Below, piece after piece: positions 7,280 to 15,280 of a DNA stretch of 64,000 bases. Made by a program: the position numbers and the translations under genes. Source of the DNA: Pantanalinema sp. GBBB05 (GTDB lineage: Bacteria > Cyanobacteriota > Cyanobacteriia > Leptolyngbyales > Leptolyngbyaceae); contig VRZD01000006.1 of assembly GCA_016743235.1 (NCBI GenBank), forward strand, positions 124,001 through 188,000, given 5' to 3'. The stretch's first letter is position 1. Every line of letters starts with the position of its first letter. The notes below the pieces were generated by a model. That model saw only the letters and a program-made list of their open reading frames with translations, was not told the origin of the DNA and did not search any database.

Positions 7280-9649
7280 TTACTGACGTGCCATTGCAAC
7301 CCTCAGGCGTTCTTCCGGATCGATAAAGTGGTCGTGGTCATCTTTGCCCACGTCGAGTTGCACCCAGTGGATTTTGCCTGTGAACTTGCTGCCATGAGCG
7401 GTATAGTCGGGGGTGACACAGGTGCCAGATTCGTAGCCAATGTCGGTGGTTTCGTCGGCTGAGAAAATCATTGGTTGAGTTGCTTCCACCCGTCCTGTAC
7501 CCACAGATTGTCCGTTGTGATAGAGGGTGACATTGCCCCCCTTCGCCAAGCCACCGCCATCGTAGGCAAACTCCATCCGTACCTGGTGCTTCCCTGAAGG
7601 AATGGGAACTGTGGCTTCCGTAGAAAACTCGTGGATGCCCAGTACGTTGTAGGTAAACTTGAGCTTGCCGTCTTTGGTGTAAACACTCCAGCCACCGAAT
7701 CTGCCACCCTGAGCAATGATCACGCCGTTGACAGGCTGGTTTTTCACCTCAATCTCAGCTGTGATAGAGAAAGATTTGTTTTTGATGTTGATGACGCTGT
7801 TTTCTGATAGCCGTCCCATCCCCGCAAAAAAGATTTGCGAGTTTCCTCGAATCAAGGATGGTCGTCCTGCGGTTGTTGGATCGATCCGTTCAGTCTGGCG
7901 ATCGTCCAGGGGTAAGACGTTATACTTCACGGCTTCAATCAAAAACTGACGTTGCAATTGGTGTAACTTCTCCGGCATCTGCTCAGCCAGGTTATGAGCC
8001 TGGGACCAGTCCTTACTGCCGTCATACAGTTCCCATACGTCTTCATCAAAGGGCAGCATTTTTTGCCCCACCATGACCCAGGGAGTCCGGTGCTTGGTAA
8101 TTGCACTCCACCCTTTGTAGTAGATGCCCCGATTGCCAAACATCTCAAAGTACTGGACATTATGCTGTTCCGGGGCATTGGCATCATTGAAGCTATACGC
8201 CATGCTAGTGCCTTCGTAAGGGCTTTGCAGTACCCCGTTCACCATGGTTGGCTCAGGAATTCCAGCCACTTCTAGCACCGTGGGAGCCACATCAATCACA
8301 TGGCTGAATTGATGCCGGATCCCACCTTTTTCCTGAATAGTGTTGGGATAGCGGACGATCGTGCCATTACGAGTGCCGCCCCAGTGGGAAGCGACTTGCT
8401 TCGTCCATTGGTAAGGCGTGTCCATTGCCCACGCCCAGCCCACAGCATAGTGGTTATAGGAATCGGGGGAACCGAAGTCTTCTAATTTCGACAGCATGAA
8501 CTCTGGGGTTTCCAGAGCCGCCATCCCGTTAAAATTTGCCATTTCGTTGAATGCGCCCTGAAGGGTGCCTTCGGCAGACGCACCGTTGTCGCCCACGATC
8601 ACGTAAACCAGGGTGTCATCGAGGATTTCCAGATCTTCCAGGGTCGAGATCAGCCGCCCAATGTGGTAATCAGTATGCTCCAGGAAGGCGGCATATACTT
8701 CCATTTCTCGTTCCAGCACGGGCTTTAATTTGGGATCCATCTCATCCCAGGCAGGAATTTCCGCATGGCGTGGTGTCAGGTCAGCATCTGCTCCAATTAC
8801 GCCTAGTTGCTTCTGTTTGGCAAAGGTAATTTCGCGCTGTTTGTCCCAGCCGTGGGCAAACTTGCCCTTGTACTTCTCGATCCACGCCTTCGGCACATGG
8901 TGAGGCGCGTGAGTAGCACCAGGAGCAAAGTACATGAAGAAGGGTTTATCGGTCATCAAGGCTTTCTGCTGGCTTACCCAGGCGATCGCTTTATCTGCCA
9001 GATCTTCCGTCAAGTGATAGCCTGCTTCTGGGGTCGCTGGAGGCTCGATCGGGGTCGTCCCCTCGTACAATGCCGGATCCCATTGATTGTTCTCACCACC
9101 GATGAAGCCATAAAAATATTCAAATCCGCCCCCTCCTGTAGGCCAACCATCAAACGGACCCATTGGACTACTTTGCCATACGGGCACTTCATGGCATTTG
9201 CCGAACATTGAGGTTGAGTAGCCGTTTAACTTTAACGTCAAGGCGAGGGGGGCTTTGGTGTTAGGGCGCACGGAGTTTTGACCGGGAGCCGCCGTAGCCG
9301 TTTCGGTGATGTTCCCCATCCCGACAGAGTGATGGTTACGTCCAGTCAATAACGCTTGCCGAGTTGGAGCACAGAGGGCGGTTGTATGAAAGCGCGTATA
9401 TTTCAGTCCCTCGGATGCCAGTTTTTCGAAGGTGGGGGTGTGGCAAGGTCCCCCAAAGGCGCTGGAAGCCCCAAATCCGACATCATCGAGTAGGACAATT
9501 AGCACATTGGGTGCACCAGCTGGGGGGCGGAGGTCGCGAATTGGTGGGTAGTGGGTATCTGGATCTTTAGCATCGTAGGTGGTTAAGCCGAAATGTGCCT
9601 GATCAGGAATGGGGAGAATCTGACGTTGAACCCGATCTGTTTGTGTCAT
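7280..9649 (-). CDS. Type I sulfatase (large arylsulfatase family)
   Basis: The enzyme hydrolyses sulfate esters, using a formylglycine made from the Cys of LCAPTRQALLTGR (about residue 93). Metal-binding aspartates are visible in IVLLDDVGFG near residue 55 and in VIVGDNGASAEG further along. The C-terminal 200 residues form a beta-rich domain (GKHQVRMEFAYDG, KIHWVQLDVG), as in the roughly 780-residue bacterial arylsulfatases. There is no signal peptide, so the enzyme should be cytoplasmic and its substrate must be imported. GAGG precedes the ATG at 9649 by 6 bases, better than the ATG at 9661. It lies between the transporter and DUF1254 genes, and its maturase is encoded about 5 kb away in the window. 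Confidence 0.93.
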   Translation of the reverse strand: MTQTDRVQRQILPIPDQAHFGLTTYDAKDPDTHYPPIRDLRPPAGAPNVLIVLLDDVGFGASSAFGGPCHTPTFEKLASEGLKYTRFHTTALCAPTRQALLTGRNHHSVGMGNITETATAAPGQNSVRPNTKAPLALTLKLNGYSTSMFGKCHEVPVWQSSPMGPFDGWPTGGGGFEYFYGFIGGENNQWDPALYEGTTPIEPPATPEAGYHLTEDLADKAIAWVSQQKALMTDKPFFMYFAPGATHAPHHVPKAWIEKYKGKFAHGWDKQREITFAKQKQLGVIGADADLTPRHAEIPAWDEMDPKLKPVLEREMEVYAAFLEHTDYHIGRLISTLEDLEILDDTLVYVIVGDNGASAEGTLQGAFNEMANFNGMAALETPEFMLSKLEDFGSPDSYNHYAVGWAWAMDTPYQWTKQVASHWGGTRNGTIVRYPNTIQEKGGIRHQFSHVIDVAPTVLEVAGIPEPTMVNGVLQSPYEGTSMAYSFNDANAPEQHNVQYFEMFGNRGIYYKGWSAITKHRTPWVMVGQKMLPFDEDVWELYDGSKDWSQAHNLAEQMPEKLHQLQRQFLIEAVKYNVLPLDDRQTERIDPTTAGRPSLIRGNSQIFFAGMGRLSENSVINIKNKSFSITAEIEVKNQPVNGVIIAQGGRFGGWSVYTKDGKLKFTYNVLGIHEFSTEATVPIPSGKHQVRMEFAYDGGGLAKGGNVTLYHNGQSVGTGRVEATQPMIFSADETTDIGYESGTCVTPDYTAHGSKFTGKIHWVQLDVGKDDHDHFIDPEERLRVAMARQ

Positions 9650-9724
9650 GGGTAACCTCATTGAGGAGACAATAGACCTGAAACTACCAAAGGCTGTTTA
9701 ACAATAGTGGAGATTTTTATCAGG

Positions 9725-11209
9725 TTAGAGATTGCTTTCATTCACAATCATGCCTAGCGCCTCTACAACTAGGCTGCGCTTACGCCAAATGGTATAAGGA
9801 ATGGTGACGATCGCAGTGACTAAAGCATAAGTAATTAGTGTGTTGATAATGCCGCCTTTAACATAGTCCAGGTTAGGGAAATTTAGGGTGACGAGAAGAA
9901 TGGCTAGACCTGCATTACGAGTTGATGTGGCATAGGCGAGAGCCGTTCGAGTTCCTGGATCAGGACCACCCAGTAGATGCCCACATACCAGCGAGGCAAG
10001 ACTCAGAAGACCGATCGCCAGATAAGCGGCAACTCCAGCATTAAGAACGTCATCCAGGGTAACGACAAGCAGAACGATCGCAACCAGTAGCAGCAAGAGT
10101 GAGGCAATCTTATTGGCAGGTTCTAGTAGCTCATCTGCCAATTTCGGTACATATTGAGCTAGTAAAACCCCTAACCCCATTGGTAATATCTGCGCAAAAA
10201 AGATTTGATTGGCAATCTCCTGCGGTGACAACCAGGCTTGATTGGGAAAGAACTGAGCCAAAATCAACGCGGTTACGGGCACGGTGATGATGGCTAGAAG
10301 GCTGATTGTAAATTGTAAGCTACCAATAAACTGAGGATGTCCGCCGGCTTTCAGGCTCTTAACCGGAATCATCGGCGCACCCGGACAAGTAAACATTGCT
10401 CCAATGCCAATGCGTTGTGCGACCGTCAACCCAGGAATGAATACGACAAGTACACCTAATATTGGCACCGCAATTAACACCGAAAATAGCGATCGCACTA
10501 ACAGAGATGGTTGCTGCCATAACCAAACCACATCCCTAAATGTCCAGTGCAGCCCCATTGAAAACATCAATGCAAAAAGAGTTAACTTGGCATAATTGAC
10601 GAATATTTTTCTGACTAACTCGCGAGTAGGATTGATAGGCTCAGCTTGCTCAGAGATGCCAGAGATTTTGCGAGCCACTTCGACCTGGTTACTCCCCTGC
10701 TGGTAAGCAATCCGTCCACCCTTGAAAATAGTTAGATCAGAAGCACCTAGTGGGCTGATAGTGACGATATATTGTTGATCTACGATCGTCGCTACATATT
10801 TGGTTGGATCCTTTTTAGGGTTACCCGCTCGAGTAATCGAAACAGGAACTTTTTGTAGTGGTTGAACTTGCTTCGTTTTGTCATAAATATTGATATAAGC
10901 CTGTTCTCCTTCTTTAAACACTCTTACCGCATAGCGATCGTTTTGAAATAACAACGCTGTATCTGAGGTGGAAATGCTTGGTGCTGAGATCGCGGTGGGT
11001 TGAGCATCATGGGGAACTGGAGATTGCGCAATTAACTCATGAGCATGACTAGTCTGATTGATAGCAGAATCAGGATTCGCGATCGCAAACGAGGGGATTT
11101 CAAGTAAATTCAAGCCTACGATCGTGAGCAACGTGAAAATTGCTAGAGCCCCAAAAGACATGGTTCTAACCAATCTTTTTGGCATGAGATAGGGTTTGAA
11201 TGGCAACAT
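9725..11209 (-). CDS. BASS/SBF-family transporter with N-terminal periplasmic extension
   Basis: The product has 494 residues. Residues 1-45 contain a signal-like hydrophobic segment. Residues 46-195 are a hydrophilic, beta-rich extension that the roughly 310-residue bile acid:sodium symporter family normally lacks. From about residue 200, nine to ten hydrophobic helices follow, with family-like blocks CPGAPMIPVKSLKAGG and ALAYATSTRNAGLAIL. It is the first gene of an operon that continues with the sulfatase and DUF1254. Known BASS proteins import organic anions such as bile acids and organic acids with sodium. Here an organic sulfate ester is a reasonable but unproven substrate. Confidence 0.85.
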   Translation of the reverse strand: MLPFKPYLMPKRLVRTMSFGALAIFTLLTIVGLNLLEIPSFAIANPDSAINQTSHAHELIAQSPVPHDAQPTAISAPSISTSDTALLFQNDRYAVRVFKEGEQAYINIYDKTKQVQPLQKVPVSITRAGNPKKDPTKYVATIVDQQYIVTISPLGASDLTIFKGGRIAYQQGSNQVEVARKISGISEQAEPINPTRELVRKIFVNYAKLTLFALMFSMGLHWTFRDVVWLWQQPSLLVRSLFSVLIAVPILGVLVVFIPGLTVAQRIGIGAMFTCPGAPMIPVKSLKAGGHPQFIGSLQFTISLLAIITVPVTALILAQFFPNQAWLSPQEIANQIFFAQILPMGLGVLLAQYVPKLADELLEPANKIASLLLLLVAIVLLVVTLDDVLNAGVAAYLAIGLLSLASLVCGHLLGGPDPGTRTALAYATSTRNAGLAILLVTLNFPNLDYVKGGIINTLITYALVTAIVTIPYTIWRKRSLVVEALGMIVNESNL

Positions 11210-11463
11210 AAAATTTGTAAATAATTAAACCAGAAGCAGCAAAATCTAGAATTATTAACTTATTGGAACTAATTCCAAAAAGTCCTAATTAGTACAGATT
11301 TTAAGTTTGCAGGAGTAGATCTGAAATCACTGCTCAAAGCGCTAGAGCTGGCGATATGACCGGTCTAAATGATTGATGAACTTAAGCAACTTGGAAAATT
11401 AAGACTACAAGACTGGCTCACATCCAAAGCCCATCCAATTCTTGAATAAGCCCAGTTCAAGTT

Positions 11464-11480
11464 CTTGTCATTTCATGCCA
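11464..11480 (-). promoter_or_regulatory. Copy E of the 17-bp putative AraC-regulator site
   Basis: The minus strand reads TGGCATGAAATGACAAG, followed by A, an exact consensus match. It points towards the transporter/sulfatase operon, 255 bases upstream of its start. Confidence 0.7.
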
Positions 11481-11536
11481 AAACCGTAAGCAGATATTTT
11501 CAACGGGCACGATATTTTTACGACTTATTGCAGTTT

Positions 11537-11553
11537 CTTGTCAGTTCACGCCA
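11537..11553 (-). promoter_or_regulatory. Copy F of the 17-bp putative AraC-regulator site
   Basis: The minus strand reads TGGCGTGAACTGACAAG, followed by A. It repeats copy E in the same direction 73 bases away, close to seven helical turns. It also lies about 70 bases upstream of the short AraC gene, in the opposite orientation to that gene. Confidence 0.7.
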
Positions 11554-11622
11554 ATTTGGTTTTTTTGGTGTAAAAAGGAAATTTTATTGCGTGTCTGCGA
11601 TCTATCCAATTAAATATCTTGC

Positions 11623-12165
11623 TTGAAGACAGATAATGTATCGGTCTTTGTAAATACTGTGATGCAAACTATCTCTCTTGTGCAGGCGGGTGACTCTGTG
11701 TTGCCACTCGTCGGGTTTCTCGATCGAATTGAAGTAACTACTGAGCGGTCTTTCAGCTATTTAACAACACCTGCTCTCTCTGACTATACAGAAGAACCTT
11801 TGCCGTCAAGCATCTCCGCTACCCAGGTGGCTGATTCACTGCGCCAACTCATCCGGCGCCTTTTGCCTGAAGGTTATCCCAGTCTTACCCTTGCCGCAGA
11901 AGCGTTTGGGCTAAGCATTCGCACGTTCCAACGGCGTTTAAAAGATCACAATCTTAATTACTCGCAATTGGTTGAACAAGTCCGATTGGAGCAATCTCTA
12001 CAGTTGCTGCAAGACCCAACGCGTCAGTTGATTGATATTGCGTTTGACTTAGGCTATATGGATGCCGCCAATTTTTCCAGGGCATTTAAGCGCTGGACAG
12101 GCATTTCACCTCGTCAGTTTCGTGGCTTGTGTGGGAGGCTAGAAAAAGTGATTGGCGTTCAATGA
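11623..12165 (+). CDS. Short AraC-type regulator, DNA-binding domain only
   Basis: The protein has 180 residues. From about residue 70 to the end it carries a complete AraC-type double helix-turn-helix: LTLAAEAFGLSIRTFQRRLK, then DIAFDLGYMDAANFSRAFKRWTG. The C-terminal halves of this protein and the neighbour at 12232 are closely similar, but this one has no sensor domain. A stop at 11611 leaves no room for one. The start is uncertain: TTG at 11623 or ATG at 11662, neither with a clear Shine-Dalgarno sequence. It may be a truncated duplicate acting as a competitor or constitutive activator, or a relic. The stop codon lies inside motif copy G. Confidence 0.75.
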   Translation: MKTDNVSVFVNTVMQTISLVQAGDSVLPLVGFLDRIEVTTERSFSYLTTPALSDYTEEPLPSSISATQVADSLRQLIRRLLPEGYPSLTLAAEAFGLSIRTFQRRLKDHNLNYSQLVEQVRLEQSLQLLQDPTRQLIDIAFDLGYMDAANFSRAFKRWTGISPRQFRGLCGRLEKVIGVQ

Positions 12166-12169
12166 CAAG
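12153..12169 (+). promoter_or_regulatory. Copy G of the 17-bp putative AraC-regulator site
   Basis: The plus strand reads TGGCGTTCAATGACAAG, followed by A. It overlaps the stop codon of the short AraC gene and lies 62 bases upstream of the full-length AraC gene, pointing towards it. This placement suggests autoregulation. As two-thirds of it is coding sequence, chance contributes more here than at the other copies. Confidence 0.6.
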
Positions 12170-12231
12170 AAAAAACTAACTATCTTTGCTGCAATGAACT
12201 AGATAGTCAATTCTTATGCTCAAGAATTGCC

Positions 12232-13251
12232 ATGACCTACATTCCCTTGATCCGGGCAAATGTGATGCATGGAGTGATTGCTCTACTTCAGCAGCTAGAT
12301 GCACCCACTGAACGTCTGCTGGCAGAAGCCAAATTACCGCTTTCTGTCCTGCATGAGCCAGAAGCATTGCTTCCCCTGCAACAGGTATTGCAATTTGTTG
12401 AACATGCAGCGCTCACGATGGGTCTAGAACAGTTTGGTTTGTTGGCTGGACAACAGACTCAAATTGCTCATCTAGGGGCGTTAGGACGGTTACTTTGTCA
12501 CTCACCCACCCTCCAAGTGGCGATTCACACTCTCATCTGTTTAATGCTTCGCTACAATTCTGGCGATCGCATTTGGTTAAAGCCACAAGGAGAAATAGTT
12601 TGGTTATGCCGCCACTTTACCAACGAGCTAGAACATCGTTATCCCCAAGCTGTGCAAGGTTCTGTCATGGGCTTGATTCAGCTGATTCAATTGGCAGCAG
12701 GTTCTCAGTGGCAACCTACCGAAATTCACCTGGCAACCCCTCCCACCCAAGGCTTTGCTCAGATGGCTTGGCTTGCCAATACCAAAATTTTGTTTAATCA
12801 AGACGCCACCGCGATCGCAGTGCCTAAACTGCTTTTGAGCTTACCGTTACAGAATCCTCAGCCGTATGGGAAGCCACAATGGGATCAAGATTATGAAATC
12901 CTGCGTTCATCGGCGCCAGCAACCAATTTCCCAGAATCTCTAAAACAAATTATTGGAGTTCACTTAAAACAGGGATATCCCAATATTCAAGCGATCGCCA
13001 AAATTCTTGGAGTTAGTGTTCGAAGTTTCCAACGCCACCTGCATCAAGCAAATTTGACCTATTCGCAATTGATTGAACAAGTTCGGTTTGAACACTCAGT
13101 TCAACTCTTGAGTGACCCTACCAATAAGGTCGCTGATATTGCGGCTGAACTCGGTTACAAAGATGCGGGAAATTTTGCCAGAGCCTTCAAGCGCTGGACA
13201 GGTATATCGCCTAAAACTTACTCAATGCATTATCTCAAAACGTTATTTTGA
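12232..13251 (+). CDS. AraC-family regulator with N-terminal sensor domain
   Basis: The protein has 339 residues. Residues 1-215 form an 'arabinose-binding-like' N-terminal domain of the OruR/ArgR-type AraC regulators (LLAEAKLPLSVLHEPEALLPLQQVLQFVEHAA, then LGALGRLLCHSPTLQVAI). Residues 235-335 form the AraC HTH pair (AIAKILGVSVRSFQRHLHQANL; DIAAELGYKDAGNFARAFKRWTG). It is likely an effector-dependent activator of the sulfatase locus. The conserved 17-bp site occurs immediately upstream and before four or five other transcription units here. The start ATG at 12232 gives the usual family N-terminus. The effector is unknown; the organosulfate or its product is the natural guess. Confidence 0.9.
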   Translation: MTYIPLIRANVMHGVIALLQQLDAPTERLLAEAKLPLSVLHEPEALLPLQQVLQFVEHAALTMGLEQFGLLAGQQTQIAHLGALGRLLCHSPTLQVAIHTLICLMLRYNSGDRIWLKPQGEIVWLCRHFTNELEHRYPQAVQGSVMGLIQLIQLAAGSQWQPTEIHLATPPTQGFAQMAWLANTKILFNQDATAIAVPKLLLSLPLQNPQPYGKPQWDQDYEILRSSAPATNFPESLKQIIGVHLKQGYPNIQAIAKILGVSVRSFQRHLHQANLTYSQLIEQVRFEHSVQLLSDPTNKVADIAAELGYKDAGNFARAFKRWTGISPKTYSMHYLKTLF

Positions 13252-13266
13252 GGCAATATCAAGGAA

Positions 13267-13333
13267 GAGTCAGAGCCGGTTAATCCCCCATTAACCCTTT
13301 AAAGGCATTATTTGGCTAAACCCGGCCTGACTC
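13267..13333. terminator. Inverted repeat between convergent genes
   Basis: The left arm GAGTCAGAGCCGG (13267-13279) pairs with CCGGCCTGACTC (13322-13333) with one bulged base, across a 42-base loop. It lies between the convergent AraC gene and the ferrochelatase-like gene. There is no clear T-run, so its role as a bidirectional terminator is plausible but not certain. Confidence 0.45.
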
Positions 13334-13361
13334 AATATCACTTATCACTAGTCTTACCAGA

Positions 13362-14537
13362 TTAGTGGTGATGGTGACCATGTCCATGATGGTGATCATG
13401 ATCATGATGATGACCATGGGAATGATGGTCGTGGTGATGATGGGTGCGAGCCAGGCTGGGATTGACAACCCGTGCCTGTTCTGACAACAAGGCTTCAATT
13501 TGGGGGTGTGCCCATTCTGCGACCATTTGCAGAAATTCTGGATGATCATTGACACATTCCATCTGCACATATCGCACATGGGGATAGCGCTGTTGCAAGG
13601 CATGAATGATGTGATCCACATCCAGTAGCGTTTCATGGTTTTCGGTAGCAAAGCCGATCGGCATCATGACGATCGCGGTCGCTCCGAGTTCAATCAAGTT
13701 ACGAGCCGCTAGGTCGGCATTCGGCTGTGTCCATTCAATCAGAGGGGTTTGGTGATTTAGCCAACCGACTGAAATCAACGGATACTTGTGAATCAAGCGT
13801 TCTCGCACCAAATCGTACAATTTCTGGCTTTCATCGATCCCCGAGGTAAACCCTTTGGCTTTATGCGGACAACCGTGATTCATCAGCACAATGCCGGTTT
13901 GCGACGGTAAATGGGCGACTGCCAAATCCGCTTGAATTTTCTCTTCAACTAACTTCGCCATCAAGTCAATGTAGGCAGGTTCGTTGTAGAACGACGGAAT
14001 ATAACGTGTGCCCTTTAGCCAATGCTCACCGCCATCACTTAAATGAGCCAGAGCTTTATTGACCTGTTCTACGGCGATGCCACTGGTGAAAATCGAATCG
14101 ACCACCAATAAGGGATAGATCAGTAACTTATCGAACCCAGCCGTTTTAATTTCGGCAATCACTTGTTCGGGTAGAAAGGGTTTGCAGAAGTTAAAGGCTT
14201 TGAATACTTGGACTCGCTCGCCCCACTGGGCTTGCAAACAGGCTTCCAGTCCTGCCCGTTGCCGTTCAAAAATAGCATTGTGGGGAGAAATGAAGTTACC
14301 ATGCTGGTGACTCCACTCATGTAAATCAAATACAGCTAATAATTTAGCTAATGGTGGATAAATCCAGGTGGGAACGGGCGCAAATTTCGCCGTTAATAGA
14401 TTTAAGGCTTGTTCATTGTAATTGGCAAAATCTTCATAGCTTTCGACTTCACCGTAACCCATCAGTAGGACGGCAACGCGATCGGATGCGGTAGATGGGT
14501 CGGAAGTGTGTTGGAGCCGTTCAGGAGTAACAACCAC
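13362..14537 (-). CDS. Ferrochelatase-family protein with His-rich tail
   Basis: The protein has 391 residues. It resembles the ferrochelatase (HemH) fold: VAVLLMGYGEVESYEDF near residue 22, FKAFNFCKPFLPEQV near 125, GIVLMNHGCPHKAKGF near 220 and MPIGFATENHETLLDVD near 300. Classical HemH has LLLNLGGP at the start and a C-terminal CAB helix in cyanobacteria. This protein has MGYGEVE instead and ends in about 25 residues dominated by His with some Asp and Gly. The tail suggests nickel, cobalt, zinc or iron handling. It may be a divergent ferrochelatase or another metal chelatase; the metal is not deducible. The gene stands alone between a convergent AraC gene and mug. Confidence 0.75.
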   Translation of the reverse strand: MVVTPERLQHTSDPSTASDRVAVLLMGYGEVESYEDFANYNEQALNLLTAKFAPVPTWIYPPLAKLLAVFDLHEWSHQHGNFISPHNAIFERQRAGLEACLQAQWGERVQVFKAFNFCKPFLPEQVIAEIKTAGFDKLLIYPLLVVDSIFTSGIAVEQVNKALAHLSDGGEHWLKGTRYIPSFYNEPAYIDLMAKLVEEKIQADLAVAHLPSQTGIVLMNHGCPHKAKGFTSGIDESQKLYDLVRERLIHKYPLISVGWLNHQTPLIEWTQPNADLAARNLIELGATAIVMMPIGFATENHETLLDVDHIIHALQQRYPHVRYVQMECVNDHPEFLQMVAEWAHPQIEALLSEQARVVNPSLARTHHHHDHHSHGHHHDHDHHHGHGHHHH

Positions 14538-14665
14538 GTTGAATGCCTCACTTGATATGATCTGCGCTTAGTTCGCCTGAATGACGCAGTGCGAAAAGCG
14601 CAACTAAAGTTTTCTACAGCTAATGAGATAATTCTCAGCCTTTGACTGCTGACATTCTAAACTAA

Positions 14666-14684
14666 TATCCCCTCTAGGGGGATA
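14666..14684 (-). terminator. Short hairpin downstream of mug
   Basis: TATCCCC and GGGGATA form a 7-bp stem with a 5-base loop. On the minus strand it follows the mug stop and is followed by TTAGTTT. A terminator for the TspO/mug unit is likely but weakly supported. Confidence 0.4.
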
Positions 14685-14725
14685 GGGAAACGTCGTCCGA
14701 AACGAAGGAGAATATTAAAATTGCT

Positions 14726-15274
14726 CTAAATAAAAATAGCGGTGAATAGTTCGCTATACACTCGCTGCAAATCGTTTAACTGGTAATGGGCATTTAATCC
14801 ACTAGGATTGGGCAATACCCAAATCATTGTTTGATGCCATTGCTCATGCTGATCACCTATTACTGCCTTAGGACGATTGAAGGCGACTCGATAAGCACTA
14901 ATCCCCAAGACCGCTAATACCTGCGGCTGATAGGTTTGCAACGTTGTCATTAATTGGCGTTGACCTTCAATCAATGCTTCTGGTTTTAGCTCGTCTGCGC
15001 GAGCGGTGGCATGAGGCACAATATTTGTCAGTCCGTACCCTAGTTCTAACAAGCTTTGATCTTCAAAGGGACTGTAACACCGATCGGTAAAACCTGCGGC
15101 ATGAAGCGATCGCCAAAAGCGATTGCCCGGACGAGCAAAGTGATGCCCAACCGCAGCGCTGTAAAGGCTGGGATTAATGCCACAAAATAGAACCCGTAGA
15201 TTAGGCGCAATCACATCTGGCACCGTTTGACCATAAGCGGCATGAATTTCGGCAGATGTGGGTTTTGGATGCAC
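14726..15274 (-). CDS. mug: G/U mismatch-specific DNA glycosylase
   Basis: The protein has 182 residues and is a member of the uracil-DNA glycosylase superfamily. It would remove uracil or ethenocytosine from mispairs. The active-site loop LFCGINPSL is near residue 28 and the second motif VLPNPSGLNAHY near 152, both diagnostic for Mug/TDG. The start is GTG at 15274, six bases after the stop of the preceding TspO-like gene. Translation is probably coupled, since no Shine-Dalgarno sequence is visible. An effect of the frameshift in that upstream gene on coupling is possible. Confidence 0.9.
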   Translation of the reverse strand: MHPKPTSAEIHAAYGQTVPDVIAPNLRVLFCGINPSLYSAAVGHHFARPGNRFWRSLHAAGFTDRCYSPFEDQSLLELGYGLTNIVPHATARADELKPEALIEGQRQLMTTLQTYQPQVLAVLGISAYRVAFNRPKAVIGDQHEQWHQTMIWVLPNPSGLNAHYQLNDLQRVYSELFTAIFI

Positions 15275-15280
15275 AGTAAA

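Larger units (their letters stand above)
11210..11622. other. Divergent regulatory region between transporter and AraC genes
   Basis: This region of about 410 bases contains motif copies E and F as a direct repeat, 73 bases start to start. It also holds a 16-bp palindrome, TTGGAACTAATTCCAA, at 11263-11278, about 54 bases before the transporter start. It is AT-rich and carries no plausible gene. It most likely holds the promoters of the transporter/sulfatase operon and of the short AraC gene. Confidence 0.6.

Noticed and set aside
1643..12232. A fixed -10 box at a constant distance from each motif
   Set aside because: I looked for TATAAT-like boxes 15-30 bases downstream of every copy. Two copies had a candidate about 30 bases away, but the others did not.
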